Shown: positions 7,017 through 17,019, counted from the stretch's first letter. The stretch: 64,000 bases of DNA from Spirosomataceae bacterium TFI 002 (GCA_900230115.1 LT907983.1:4634774-4698773), one strand, 5' to 3'. A program made the numbers and translations. Notes: generated by a model not told the origin, from the letters alone.

Positions 7017-8168
7017 ATGTTCAAGAGTTTAGTGGTTTTTAGTAAAAATATAAGTGTTTATTTATCAGTTTTTCTGGTAGTTTCATCAAGTGCATTTTCC
7101 CAAAATGTACTTGAGGAATCATTAGGTCAGATCAAGACCCAATATGCTCCAGATAAAAGAACAGCCATTTACGAGTTTGAAACACGTAATGATACGCTTT
7201 TTGTAAAAACGGATCAGGTTGAAGCTTACTCAAAGTCGCAAACTTTATTAAAAAGTAAAAACGCAGCATACCAATTAACTAAACTACCGAACTCCGCTTT
7301 AGGAACTGATACATTGGCTTTAATAAATGTGTCAGTTGCAAATATTCGTTCAAACCCGCGACAATCTGCTGAGTTAGCTACGCAGGCTTTGCTTGGAACT
7401 CCTATTAAGGTTTTGGAGAAAGTTGGTGGTTGGTACAGAGTTCAAACTCCAGACAAATACATTGGTTATTTGGAAGGTAGTTCTTTTGAATACACCAAAG
7501 AAAATTCATTTCCCAAAGTGATTGTAACTACACCGCTTTCATTTAGTAAACAAAAACCTACAAAGCGAAGTGCAAATGTATCTGATATAACATGGGGTAA
7601 TCTCTTTCGACTTAAAGGTGAAAAAGGGAAGTTTTACGAAGTCGTGTATCCAGATGGTAGAATTGCTTACGTAAGCAGGAAAGAAGCTAAGCCAATAGGC
7701 AACCTTAGTTTTACAGGATCATTTCCTGTCAAAGATGGACTTGTTAACTCAGGAAAAGAAATGATGGGCATTCCTTATTTATGGGGCGGAACATCTTGGA
7801 AAGGAGTGGATTGCAGCGGATTTACCCGAACAGTTTTTCTTATGAATGGTGTATATTTACCTAGAGATGCTTCGCAGCAAGCTTTGATAGGAGAAAAGGT
7901 CGAATTCAACAACGATTTTAGCTTATTGAACAAAGGCGATCTATTGTTTTTTGGTAGAATTGTAGATGATCAACCAAAAGTAACTCATGTCGCAATGAGT
8001 TTAGGAAATGCTCGTTTTATTCATTCATCAGGTATGGTAAGAATTAGTAGCCTTGATCCCCAAGATGAATATTATGATGAATACAATACGAACAGGTTAC
8101 TTTTTGTGAAACGACTCGAAAACTCAAATAATTCGGTGTATTACTTGAACAACAAAACCTTATACTAA
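7017..8168 (+). CDS. SH3 and NlpC/P60 cell-wall hydrolase
   Basis: 383 aa from the ATG at 7017, beginning with a signal peptide (about residues 8-29, FSKNISVYLSVFLVVSSSAFS). Two SH3-like domains (about 80-150 and 165-225; NVSVANIRSNPRQSAEL and VGGWYRVQTPDKYIGYL in the first) precede an NlpC/P60 domain (about 235-360). The catalytic residues are visible: Cys266 in VDCSGFT, His324 in VTHVAMSLG, and His336 in FIHSSG. It likely cleaves D-Glu-diaminopimelate bonds in peptidoglycan stem peptides in the periplasm. The downstream lipoprotein dehydrogenase begins 4 bp after its stop and may be co-transcribed. Confidence 0.9.
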   Translation: MFKSLVVFSKNISVYLSVFLVVSSSAFSQNVLEESLGQIKTQYAPDKRTAIYEFETRNDTLFVKTDQVEAYSKSQTLLKSKNAAYQLTKLPNSALGTDTLALINVSVANIRSNPRQSAELATQALLGTPIKVLEKVGGWYRVQTPDKYIGYLEGSSFEYTKENSFPKVIVTTPLSFSKQKPTKRSANVSDITWGNLFRLKGEKGKFYEVVYPDGRIAYVSRKEAKPIGNLSFTGSFPVKDGLVNSGKEMMGIPYLWGGTSWKGVDCSGFTRTVFLMNGVYLPRDASQQALIGEKVEFNNDFSLLNKGDLLFFGRIVDDQPKVTHVAMSLGNARFIHSSGMVRISSLDPQDEYYDEYNTNRLLFVKRLENSNNSVYYLNNKTLY

Positions 8169-8172
8169 TTAA

Positions 8173-11163
8173 ATGAAATACGGATTCATTTTCCTTTTTG
8201 CCGCCTTGTTGTTTTCATGCAAGCCTGATTCAAACCAAAAACTTACAGATGAGGAGTATTTTGCCCTAAGCGAAGAGCAAAGGCATTCAGCGGAGTATGC
8301 ATTGGAAGGTCTCGACCTTTATGATCCTGAGTTAGAAGTAACGCTTTTTGCCTCAGAGCCCATGATGATCAATCCTACTAATATGGATATCGATGATAAA
8401 GGGAGAGTCTGGATTTGTGAGGGATATAATTACCGTAATAAGCTCAACCCAAGAAACCCATACAATAAGAAAGGTGATAGAATCCTAATTCTTGAAGATA
8501 CAGACAAAGATGGTAAGGCTGATAAATCTACTGTTTTTTACCAAGGAGAAGATGTGAATTCAGCCCTCGGAATATCAGTTGTGGGTAATAGAGTCATTGT
8601 TTCATGTAGTCCAAATGTATTGGTATTTACTGATGCTGATGGCGATGATGTTCCTGATAAAAAAGAAATTCTGTTTTCAGGGATTGGAGGGGAGCAGCAT
8701 GATCATGGAGTTCACGCTTTTACATTTGGCCCAGATGGTAAGTTTTATTTCAACTACGGAAATGCTGGAAAAGGAATGCTTGCACAAAATGGGAAACCAT
8801 TACTTGACGACCAGCAAAACATCATAAATAATGATGGTAAGCCTTACAGAGAAGGAATGGTTTATCGTTGCGACCCAAATGGTACTAATGTTGAAATACT
8901 TGCATGGAATTTTAGAAATAATTATGAACTCACTGTAGATTCATATGGTCGCATGTGGCAGTCGGACAATGACGATGACGGTAACAGAGGTACCAGAATA
9001 AACTATGTAATGGATTATGGAAACTACGGTTTCAAAGATGAAATTACTGGGTCCGACTGGAGAACCCGCCGAGTTAACCTTGAAGATTCTATTTATCAGC
9101 AGCATTGGCATTTGAATGATCCAGGTGTTGTTCCCAATCTGCTACAAACCTATGCAGGTTCACCAACAGGAATTACCATTTATGAAGGTGACCTTTTACC
9201 CGAAAAGTATCAAAATCAACTTTTGCACACAGATGCGGGACCAAATATTCTAAGAGCTTATCCAGTTCAAAAGGATGGTGCGGGCTTCAAAGCTGAGCTT
9301 ATCAAAATACTTGATGGTAGCAAAAGAGACAATTGGTTTAGACCATCTGATGTAACAGTTGCTCCCGATGGGTCCATTTTTGTTGCAGACTGGTATGATC
9401 CAGGAGTTGGTGGACATGCAATTGGTGATTTGGACAAAGGTAGAATTTACAGAATTGCACCACGAGGACACAAATACAACGTATCTGCACCAAATTATCA
9501 ATCAAAGGAGGAGGCAGTAAAAGCACTTCAAAGTCCCAATACAGCTACAAAATTCAATGCTTATGTAGCTATAAAGGAAATGGGGGCACAGGCTAGTGAT
9601 GTATTACTCAATCTTTATGAAAATGGCAATGACCGAATGAAAGCTAGAGCCTTGTGGCTTTTGAGCAAAATAGATGATAGCATCATTGAAAAAGCGGCAA
9701 AGGATAACAATGAGGATATAAGAGTAACTGCCGTAAGAGCAGCAAGAATTAATAATACTTTGCCAAGTGCTTTCTTTAGTGTGATGGCAAATGATACATC
9801 TTCTCAAGTGAGACGGGAAGTTGCGTTGGCGATCAGGCATAAGTCTAACAAAGAAGCCTGGAAGGCATTGGCCTCTTCTTATAAGGGAAATGACAGGTGG
9901 TATTTGGAAGCTTTAGGAATAGCTGCTGATGGTAATTGGGATGAGTATTTGCCAGCCTATATTGAAGAGCAAGGTTCGGGTTGGATAGGCAACAAAGCTG
10001 CTCAAGATATAGTATGGAGAAGTAGGGCTAAAAACTCACCAGCATTATTAAGTACTTTGATTGACAATGCAGATTTCAAAGGTAAACTAAGGTATTACAG
10101 AGCACTTGACTTTCAAGATGTGGATTCCAAAAATGCAATATTGCTTTCAAGACTGGAGGAAACGAAAAGTCTAGAAGAGAAAGTAGTGATTTTTAGACAA
10201 ATGGATTTAAAGTCTGGGCCTACATTTGAAAAGTTCTCCAAATCGGCGAATGAGTTATTGTCGCAAGTGGGGAGCGAAACTGACTTCTTAGATATTGTTA
10301 AGAAGTTTAGGTTGAAGTCGCAAGAAAAAAGGCTTTTGGACATTGTATATAACGGTGAAGGTCAAGTCATAGCAGAAGCCGCAAATACTTACATCGACTT
10401 TTTTGGAATAAATAAAGTTCGGGAGATGTGTACCACTGCCGATTCTGAAAGTGCCCTTAGGTCTATTGAGCGTTTTGGTTTGGTTGATAATAAGGTGGTA
10501 ACCGACTTGTTGATCAGTATTTTTCAAAACGAAAAAATAGATATAAAGAAACGTGAAACTGCGATGGAAGCCATGAATGGTTGGAATAGCGAAGAAACTT
10601 TATGGGAGTTAATGAAAGCCAATAAAGTCCCAAAAGCAGTCTTGCCAATAGCACAGAAACACATGTTACGAACCTGGCATGCTGATATTAGAGCAGCAGC
10701 TGAGGAACAATTTGGAGAAGAAAAAGAATCTGTAGATGTGGCAAAATTAAGGGCTATGTCGGGCAATGAAGCAAAAGGGAAAGAGATATTCAAAGTCTAC
10801 TGTGTGGCTTGTCACATGGTAAATGGTGAAGGAATTGATTTTGGGCCAGGTTTGAGCGAAATAGGTAGCAAACTTTCTAAGCAGGGATTGTACAATGCTA
10901 TTTTGTACCCATCAGAAGGAATGGGCTTTGGTTACGAAACCCAATTGCTCAAGCTAAAAAATGGTGAAGAAGTCTTTTGCATTGTTACTTCCAAGACGGA
11001 AAATGAAGTAAACGTGAAACTTGTAGGTCAAGCAGGGCAAACCCAATATGCGAGAAACGAAATCATGTCTATAGAGCAGCAAGATGTCTCTTTGATGCCT
11101 AAGTTTCCGTTACAGGATAATGATTTGGTTGATTTGGTAGAATACTTAAGATCACTTAAATAA
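8173..11163 (+). CDS. PVC-type membrane-bound dehydrogenase: beta-propeller, HEAT-like repeats and C-terminal cytochrome c
   Basis: 996-aa lipoprotein (lipobox LLFSC, Cys16). The N-terminal 430 residues form an NHL/sugar-dehydrogenase-like propeller (MDIDDKGRVWICEGYNYR, VAPDGSIFVADWYDPGVGG). The middle (about 450-840) is helical with HEAT-like repeats. The C-terminus holds a haem-binding domain with CVACH (Cys877 to His881) of the Planctomycetes-type haem family. Such proteins occur in Planctomycetes, Verrucomicrobia and Bacteroidota and probably oxidise sugars or alcohols in the periplasm, passing electrons to the haem; the substrate is unknown. It is followed without a gap by the SelT/W/H-like gene. 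Confidence 0.88.
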   Translation: MKYGFIFLFAALLFSCKPDSNQKLTDEEYFALSEEQRHSAEYALEGLDLYDPELEVTLFASEPMMINPTNMDIDDKGRVWICEGYNYRNKLNPRNPYNKKGDRILILEDTDKDGKADKSTVFYQGEDVNSALGISVVGNRVIVSCSPNVLVFTDADGDDVPDKKEILFSGIGGEQHDHGVHAFTFGPDGKFYFNYGNAGKGMLAQNGKPLLDDQQNIINNDGKPYREGMVYRCDPNGTNVEILAWNFRNNYELTVDSYGRMWQSDNDDDGNRGTRINYVMDYGNYGFKDEITGSDWRTRRVNLEDSIYQQHWHLNDPGVVPNLLQTYAGSPTGITIYEGDLLPEKYQNQLLHTDAGPNILRAYPVQKDGAGFKAELIKILDGSKRDNWFRPSDVTVAPDGSIFVADWYDPGVGGHAIGDLDKGRIYRIAPRGHKYNVSAPNYQSKEEAVKALQSPNTATKFNAYVAIKEMGAQASDVLLNLYENGNDRMKARALWLLSKIDDSIIEKAAKDNNEDIRVTAVRAARINNTLPSAFFSVMANDTSSQVRREVALAIRHKSNKEAWKALASSYKGNDRWYLEALGIAADGNWDEYLPAYIEEQGSGWIGNKAAQDIVWRSRAKNSPALLSTLIDNADFKGKLRYYRALDFQDVDSKNAILLSRLEETKSLEEKVVIFRQMDLKSGPTFEKFSKSANELLSQVGSETDFLDIVKKFRLKSQEKRLLDIVYNGEGQVIAEAANTYIDFFGINKVREMCTTADSESALRSIERFGLVDNKVVTDLLISIFQNEKIDIKKRETAMEAMNGWNSEETLWELMKANKVPKAVLPIAQKHMLRTWHADIRAAAEEQFGEEKESVDVAKLRAMSGNEAKGKEIFKVYCVACHMVNGEGIDFGPGLSEIGSKLSKQGLYNAILYPSEGMGFGYETQLLKLKNGEEVFCIVTSKTENEVNVKLVGQAGQTQYARNEIMSIEQQDVSLMPKFPLQDNDLVDLVEYLRSLK

Positions 11164-11442
11164 TTGAAAAATCGATTAGTTATTGTTTATTGTCCCAAAT
11201 GCGGTTGGCTCTTACGAGCAGCATGGATGGCACAGGAGTTACTTACAACTTTTGTTGACGAGTTATTTGAAGTTTCACTCCGTCCATCGGAGCTTGGAGG
11301 GGTATTTCAAGTGCTGGTGAACGAAGAGTTAGTTTTTGATAGAAAAACTTTTGGTGGTTTTCCTGAGCCTAAAGTCTTGAAGCAAATTGTTCGAGATGTT
11401 ATTGCACCCAATAAATCTTTGAGACATTCAGATGAGAAATAA
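11164..11442 (+). CDS. SelT/SelW/SelH family thioredoxin-like protein (Cys form)
   Basis: 92 aa. The N-terminus VIVYCPKCGWLLRAAWMAQE carries the CxxC redox motif (C10, C13), the cysteine version of the CxxU motif of selenoproteins W, T and H, followed by ELGGVFQVLVNEELVFDRK and GGFPEPKVLKQIVRD, all typical of the Rdx family. The start codon is TTG, directly after the TAA of the upstream gene, and the 3' end overlaps the ClC gene by 11 bp; this packing supports translational coupling. It probably acts as a small thiol-redox protein; its partner is not known. Confidence 0.82.
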   Translation: MKNRLVIVYCPKCGWLLRAAWMAQELLTTFVDELFEVSLRPSELGGVFQVLVNEELVFDRKTFGGFPEPKVLKQIVRDVIAPNKSLRHSDEK

Positions 11443-12838
11443 GTACTGGTTATTATTATTAAAAAGACAACTTAAGAACCTTTACAATCAAAAGCACGTA
11501 AAATATACCTTACAAAAGCTTGATAAGCATTTGCCTTATGAATCCATACCACTTTGGCTAGCTTCTGTTGCCACTGGATTAATAGCTGTTCTCTACGAAA
11601 GGTTGTTCGAGTTCTTTGAGCATTGGGGTATAAAGATTTTCGAATACAATAACTACCTCATTTTCGTCACGGCTCCAGTATTTATGCTTTTGGCTTGGTT
11701 GATGGTGGAGAAGATGTCAAAAGCATCGGCTGGAAGTGGTATTCCACAGTTAATGGTTTCTGTAGAAATAGCAGATACCAAACGCTCTAAATTCATTGAC
11801 TTCTTTCTAAGTATCAAGGTGATTTTTGTAAAAATTGCCAGTAGTTTACTTATGCTCTTGGGTGGAGGTGCCATTGGTAGAGAAGGGCCAACATTACAAA
11901 TTGCTGGCTCTATATTTCAATTTGCCAATAAGTATGTCCCAAGTCATTGGCCTAAGGTTTCGCAGCGTAACATGCTTATTACTGGTGGTGCATCTGGTCT
12001 TGCGGCTGCCTTTAATACACCATTAGGAGGAATCGTATATGTAGTAGAAGAGCTTACCAAAGCTCATATCGGGCGATTTAGAACGGCAGTTTTTACAGCT
12101 GTTATTATCTCGGGTATGACCGCTCAGCTTTTTCTGGGATCGTACCTATATTTAGGTTTTCCTAAAATCGCTGTAGTACCCACATGGGGGATATTATGGG
12201 TTATATTCTTTGCTTTTATTTCCGGAATGGCGGGTGCTGGTTTCTCCAAAATTCTACTATACATAGATACCCAAAGGAAGAAATTAGTTAGTGTAAATAA
12301 AAAGGCAATCTTAACATTTTGTGCTGCTTTAGGCTTTGCACTTGTTGTTTTTTATACAGGAAAATTCAGCATAGGAACAGGTAAACCTTTACTTAATGAG
12401 ATATTATTTACCAATAATGAGATTCCATGGTATATGTTTCCTGCCAGGTTTATTGGGACCGTTTTTACTTTTGCTGTGGGTGCTGCTGGAGGTATTTTTG
12501 CGACTTCTCTTGCCTCAGGAGCAAGCTTGGCAACCTTGGTGATATCTATTGCCGAAATAGCACCTGAGTATCACAACCTGCTTGTTTTAGTTGCCATGAT
12601 AGGTTTCCTTACCGGTGTCACAAGATCGCCTTTTACAGCAGCTATATTAGTTCTTGAAATGACCGATAGACATTCGGCAATCTTCTATTTCTTAATAGCA
12701 GGACTGATCTCAAATGTAGGAGCTGCTTTGGTGATGAAACACTCTTTCTATGACTACCAGCGAATCGCGTTTTTAAAACAAATAGACGAGGTAGTAAAAG
12801 CAAGTAAAAAGAAACTTAAAGCTGAGTCAAAGTCTTAA
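11432..12838 (+). CDS. ClC-family chloride channel or chloride/proton antiporter
   Basis: 468 aa with about ten to twelve membrane helices and the ClC selectivity motifs: SAGSGIPQ (near residue 100), GREGP (residues 149-153, Glu151 being the gating glutamate) and GGIFATSLASGASL. The motif AAFNTPLGGIVYVVEE is also characteristic. There are no C-terminal CBS domains. The third motif has Ala-Thr where GIFAP-like is usual. It moves chloride or another anion across the inner membrane. The start overlaps the SelT/W/H-like gene by 11 bp. The stop overlaps the stop of the convergent di-haem peroxidase gene by 4 bp. Confidence 0.93.
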   Translation: MRNKYWLLLLKRQLKNLYNQKHVKYTLQKLDKHLPYESIPLWLASVATGLIAVLYERLFEFFEHWGIKIFEYNNYLIFVTAPVFMLLAWLMVEKMSKASAGSGIPQLMVSVEIADTKRSKFIDFFLSIKVIFVKIASSLLMLLGGGAIGREGPTLQIAGSIFQFANKYVPSHWPKVSQRNMLITGGASGLAAAFNTPLGGIVYVVEELTKAHIGRFRTAVFTAVIISGMTAQLFLGSYLYLGFPKIAVVPTWGILWVIFFAFISGMAGAGFSKILLYIDTQRKKLVSVNKKAILTFCAALGFALVVFYTGKFSIGTGKPLLNEILFTNNEIPWYMFPARFIGTVFTFAVGAAGGIFATSLASGASLATLVISIAEIAPEYHNLLVLVAMIGFLTGVTRSPFTAAILVLEMTDRHSAIFYFLIAGLISNVGAALVMKHSFYDYQRIAFLKQIDEVVKASKKKLKAESKS

Positions 12839-14208
12839 AAACCAAGATCTACCCTAGTTTGCTTGTCATTATTTGGGAATCCTAGGCCAGATGGTAATTT
12901 AGAAGGAACATACCTCGTAAGATTTGGATCTCTTAGTGCGTTTTCTATAAATACCGTTAATTGCTCAATCTCGTCTGAAGTCAAATTCAGTGGCTTAAAC
13001 TGACTAGATAAATAACTATCAGGAACATTGTCGTTCTCTTTTTTAGCCAAGTTCTTATACATAATAACTTCTTTCACTGAACTAAATGAAGCTCCATGGC
13101 CATAGAATGGGGAATCTTTGAGGTTGTATAACTGAGGCACTTTAAACTCATATTTTTCGGAATCAACTCCTGTAAAGCCTCCTCTTCCTAGGTGTGCAGC
13201 ATCGTTTGGATTTACATTGATAACCATACTATTACCAATTTGACCATTTTTGAGGTCTTTCATTCCGTAAGCATGGAATTCCATATTTGCCAATGAAGGT
13301 CCATTATGGCAGCTGGCACAGTTTCCTTTACCAAAAAACAGCAATGCTCCCTTTTTTTCATCTTCGCTCATGGCACCATTATTACCTCTTAACCATAATT
13401 GGAAAGGAGATTGATTTGCCAATACAACACGCTCATATGCTGCTATTGCCAATGATGAATTGTTTTTTAAGCTCGTAGGGTTATAAAAACTAGCTGGGTC
13501 AAATGCTTTTTCGTAGAGCTGCTTGTAATTTCCAATATTGCTCATAAATATTTTATCAATCACCAATCTATGCACTTCTCTACCAGCAAGAGCTTGAGTT
13601 TCTACTCCTTCAAACCCTAAGAAGTTTTGAGCGATTGGGTGTGATCCAGGATGCCATTTATCTTCCGTACCCACGTTTGCACCCGTAGCTCCAAATTGAC
13701 CGTTCCAAAGAACTAATTCTTGGTAGGCAATATTCAAGATAGAAGGAGAACGCAAAGGTTGAACATCAATATCACTCGTTTTATAGTTAGCATTTGGTTT
13801 TCTACTTTCTCCAAAAGCTCCAAATCCAGAGCCACCTTCCCCCATTCCTTGAGCTACGCATGCTTGAAAACCCGCTGCTGCATGATGGCAACTCGCACAG
13901 CTATACGTATTCATTCCAGAAAGGTTTACTGGGTTTTGTGCAAGTCCTGTTTCATGGTAAAGAAGTTTACCTAATTCAACTTTTGCAGCACTTAATGGGT
14001 TCTTGGGATCCTGAGGTATAGCAGCAAAATCATTGCTCTCAGGCAGTATATAGTACTCTTTTCCTATTCCGTTAGATGCCGTTTCCAACGAATTTGTTAG
14101 ACTTATATCAAGCTCGCTTGCTTCCGGATTGTTATCAATATCAGTTTTACAAGAAGTTAAATTTAGGGCAAGACCAAGCGTAAAAAGACCAAATAGATAT
14201 TTTTTCAT
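12835..14208 (-). CDS. Di-haem cytochrome c peroxidase (CcpA/MauG family) lipoprotein
   Basis: 457 aa from the ATG at 14208, with an SPII signal (LGLALNLTSC, Cys20). Two c-type haem motifs are present: CASCHH (Cys104, Cys107, His108) and CASCHN (Cys297, Cys300, His301). The spacing and the motifs KVELGKLLYHET, LRSPSILNIAYQELVLWNGQ and KVPQLYNLKDSPFYGHG are those of bacterial cytochrome c peroxidase/MauG proteins. It should reduce hydrogen peroxide, or oxidise a protein partner, in the periplasm. A start nine codons further upstream (14235) is possible but spoils the signal peptide. Confidence 0.93.
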   Translation of the reverse strand: MKKYLFGLFTLGLALNLTSCKTDIDNNPEASELDISLTNSLETASNGIGKEYYILPESNDFAAIPQDPKNPLSAAKVELGKLLYHETGLAQNPVNLSGMNTYSCASCHHAAAGFQACVAQGMGEGGSGFGAFGESRKPNANYKTSDIDVQPLRSPSILNIAYQELVLWNGQFGATGANVGTEDKWHPGSHPIAQNFLGFEGVETQALAGREVHRLVIDKIFMSNIGNYKQLYEKAFDPASFYNPTSLKNNSSLAIAAYERVVLANQSPFQLWLRGNNGAMSEDEKKGALLFFGKGNCASCHNGPSLANMEFHAYGMKDLKNGQIGNSMVINVNPNDAAHLGRGGFTGVDSEKYEFKVPQLYNLKDSPFYGHGASFSSVKEVIMYKNLAKKENDNVPDSYLSSQFKPLNLTSDEIEQLTVFIENALRDPNLTRYVPSKLPSGLGFPNNDKQTRVDLGF

Positions 14209-14307
14209 TTTCGTAGTAGATTCTTTCCTTGACAATTGTAGGGCAAAAATAACGCCAATTTGTCAAATAAAATAGCACGCAAATGAGATATTAGTGAATG
14301 GCCGAAA

Positions 14308-15573
14308 TTAGGTTTTTAATTTCTTCTTCTTAGCAGCAGGGAAAAGTACATTGTTTAGTATCAATCTATAACCCGAAGAGTTGGGGTGTAAATTAAGGTC
14401 TGTAGGTTCTTCACCAACGAAATGTTGGTAGTCTTCAGGATCGTGTCCGCCATAGAAAGTCCAGAAACCTTTGCCAACTGTACCATGAATGTACCTAGCT
14501 TCATCAACAGCTCTATTCTCAGCTAAGATGATGACTTCTGGTTTGATCTGGTTTTTCTTAAACGCAGTTGTTTGACCCATGAAGCCCTTTATTACATTGT
14601 TGTGATTCTGCGTAAGCATGGTAGGGATAGGATCCCATTTGGCAGAAAACTCAAATAGGTTGAAATAATCATTCTGCTCGGTCATGCCTTGTCTATCTTG
14701 AGCAGTATTATCTACCGTACTGAATTCGGTTGTATATGGATCATGTTCAAGGTTGAAGTTGGTAAAAGCAAAAGTGTTTTCAAAGTTTAACTTGTCGTCA
14801 GCATTTGGATCAGATCCGTCTCCATCATAAGGACTTTCCACAATGTCAATACCGTCGGCAGCCAAAGCAATGTCAAAAGTGTCCGTAGCATTACACATGG
14901 CAAACATATAGCCACCACCAAGCACGAACTCTTGAATTTTCTTTACCACAGCAAGTTTAAGCTCAGATACCTTGTTGAAACCATACTTACTAGCGATTTG
15001 CTCTGCTTCTTGTTTTTGTTGCTGATACCAAGATTGACCTCTTAACCTTATAAATTTCCCAAACTGACCAGTGAAGTCTTCGTGGTGAAGGTGCAACCAA
15101 TCGTACTCAGGCAATTTGCCGTCCATTACATCTTCATCAAATATTTTTTCGTATTTAATCTCTGCATATGTAAGTGCGAGTGTTACTGCATCGTCCCAAG
15201 GTTGTGTGCTTTTGGGCGAATAAACCGCTATTTTAGGTGGTTTTTGTAATTTCACAGCATCCATATTTGCATCTGGATTCTTCACATACGAAATCAACTG
15301 AGCACCTTCCGCATCGGAAATGATCTCGTAGCTGACATTTCTAATTACACATTCATTGATAACCGACTGCATAGCTGGTACCATGAAACTTCCTCCTTTG
15401 TAATTAAGTAGCCAGTCCACTTCCGTATCGTGAGTAGATAGCACCCAGTACACAATACCGTATGATTTCAAATGATCTTTTTGAGTGTTATCCATTGGAA
15501 TCATTATCATATTGGCGTAAGAGTAGCCTATAGATAAGAAAAATATGATAAGCGGTAGAATCCTTCGTCTCAT
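14308..15573 (-). CDS. Secreted protein of a Bacteroidota family often labelled asparagine synthetase B
   Basis: 421 aa with a signal peptide (ILPLIIFFLSIGYSYA). Motifs include NTQKDHLKSYGIVYWVLS, VDWLLNYKGGSF, KIAVYSPKSTQPWDDAVTLAL, YDWLHLHHEDFTGQFG, a glycine turn VLGGGYMFAMCNATDTFD, and near the end GFWTFYGGHDPEDYQHFVGE. The class I glutamine-amidotransferase-like topology (a nucleophile-elbow Cys in MFAMCNATD) may be the source of the common label, but the signal peptide and the absence of an AsnB synthetase domain make asparagine synthesis very unlikely. The true function is not known. Confidence 0.7.
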   Translation of the reverse strand: MRRRILPLIIFFLSIGYSYANMIMIPMDNTQKDHLKSYGIVYWVLSTHDTEVDWLLNYKGGSFMVPAMQSVINECVIRNVSYEIISDAEGAQLISYVKNPDANMDAVKLQKPPKIAVYSPKSTQPWDDAVTLALTYAEIKYEKIFDEDVMDGKLPEYDWLHLHHEDFTGQFGKFIRLRGQSWYQQQKQEAEQIASKYGFNKVSELKLAVVKKIQEFVLGGGYMFAMCNATDTFDIALAADGIDIVESPYDGDGSDPNADDKLNFENTFAFTNFNLEHDPYTTEFSTVDNTAQDRQGMTEQNDYFNLFEFSAKWDPIPTMLTQNHNNVIKGFMGQTTAFKKNQIKPEVIILAENRAVDEARYIHGTVGKGFWTFYGGHDPEDYQHFVGEEPTDLNLHPNSSGYRLILNNVLFPAAKKKKLKT

Positions 15574-15700
15574 TGGTTTGCTTGTTTATGCTAGTGTGTC
15601 GACTTTTGTAAAGTTAAATAAAGTTTTGCTTTCAATGCCTCGCAAGTAGAGACTTAACGGTCTAATTGAGAAAAAAACGTACAAACTAAGAAAATAATCA

Positions 15701-16939
15701 ATGAGTATACGCGAAAATATTGCCGAAGGATTGAGATCAATAAAGGGAAATATGCTTCGTACGGTAATTACCGCAGCAATCATCGCTTTTGGAATAATGG
15801 CCTTGGTAGGAATTCTTACCACCATAGATGGTATCCAAAGTAGTGTAGATCAAAGTTTCGAAAGCCTGGGAGTAAACTCATTCGACATCAAAGTAGAAAA
15901 CCAGCGTGGTAGAAGGAGAGGGGTGAGTGAAAAACAAAATCCACCTATATTTTTTAGAGAAGCTATGCTTTACAAAGAACTATTTACCGGGAAAGCAGAT
16001 GCTGACGTATCTATTTCGACCAATGTGGCAGGAGCTGTGGAGGTAAAATTTGAATCTTTAAAGACAAACCCCAATACCCGAGTAATTGCTGTAGACGAAA
16101 ATTACCTCAGCATGAAGGGTTATAAACTTCAGAATGGACGAGATATCAATGTCAATGATGTTAAGCTTTCTTCCAAAGTTGTTTTAATTGGTAATGAACT
16201 TGCAAAAACTCTTTTTCCCAAAACGAGCCCTATGGATAAGGTGATCAGCATGATGGGCAATAAGTATAGAGTTGTGGGAGTGTTGGAGAAAAAAGGCTCA
16301 CTTACAGGTGGTGGAGATGATAGAGTAGCATTGTTACCTTTAGAAACCGGAAGACAATTCGATACAAACGGAAGTTTTTCATATGATATTACTACAGCAA
16401 CAGCTAAAGTTGAAAACATTGACTATGTAATAGGAGAAGCCACAGCCACCATGCGAAGGGTGAGAGGTGATGAAATTGGTGCTGATGATAGTTTCGAAAT
16501 CGAAAGAGCGGATGCATTCCTAGAAGATGTAGAAAGCATAACAGATAACTTGAGAATAGGAGGGATAGGAATATCATTCATTACACTGCTGGGAGCTTCT
16601 ATTGCTTTGATGAATATCATGATGGTTTCGGTTACGGAACGTACAAGAGAGATAGGCGTAAGGAAAGCATTAGGGGCAAGTCCTCAAAAAATCAGGTTTC
16701 AGTTTTTGATTGAAGCAATCGTTATATGTTTGCTTGGAGGAATAGGTGGAATACTACTTGGCTTAGCTATGGGTAATATAGTGGCCAACTTTATAGGCGA
16801 GGGAGCTGTTTTTGTTGTTCCTTGGGGGCTAATTGCAGTCGGAATAGTAGTTTGTATCACTGTTGGATTGATATCTGGAGTATATCCAGCGATTAAAGCT
16901 TCACGCTTAGATCCAATAGAATCACTGCGTTACGAATAA
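15701..16939 (+). CDS. MacB/FtsX-type ABC transporter permease
   Basis: 412 aa. One N-terminal helix (about residues 18-42, LRTVITAAIIAFGIMALVGIL), a periplasmic MacB-like domain (about 45-265), then three helices (about 275-300, 330-355, 372-395). The conserved coupling segment VTERTREIGVRKALGASPQ is just after the second helix, as in MacB and LolC-type permeases. Such permeases work with an ATPase and a periplasmic adaptor to move lipoproteins, peptides or drugs outwards. No ATPase is adjacent. The start ATG is preceded by A-rich sequence without a Shine-Dalgarno. Confidence 0.9.
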   Translation: MSIRENIAEGLRSIKGNMLRTVITAAIIAFGIMALVGILTTIDGIQSSVDQSFESLGVNSFDIKVENQRGRRRGVSEKQNPPIFFREAMLYKELFTGKADADVSISTNVAGAVEVKFESLKTNPNTRVIAVDENYLSMKGYKLQNGRDINVNDVKLSSKVVLIGNELAKTLFPKTSPMDKVISMMGNKYRVVGVLEKKGSLTGGGDDRVALLPLETGRQFDTNGSFSYDITTATAKVENIDYVIGEATATMRRVRGDEIGADDSFEIERADAFLEDVESITDNLRIGGIGISFITLLGASIALMNIMMVSVTERTREIGVRKALGASPQKIRFQFLIEAIVICLLGGIGGILLGLAMGNIVANFIGEGAVFVVPWGLIAVGIVVCITVGLISGVYPAIKASRLDPIESLRYE

Positions 16940-16964
16940 ATTAAAAATATTTTAGCAATAATGT

Positions 16965-16995
16965 TTTGTGAGTTTAAGCTCTTCACCTACTTTTG
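16965..16995 (+). promoter_or_regulatory. Consensus promoter TTTG-N19-TACTTTTG for tRNA-Leu
   Basis: TTTG at 16965-16968, a 19-nt spacer and TACTTTTG at 16988-16995, about 25 nt before the mature tRNA 5' end. A full match to the Bacteroidota consensus and the best promoter in the window. Confidence 0.75.
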
Positions 16996-17019
16996 CACTC
17001 CCAATGTGAGATATCATTT

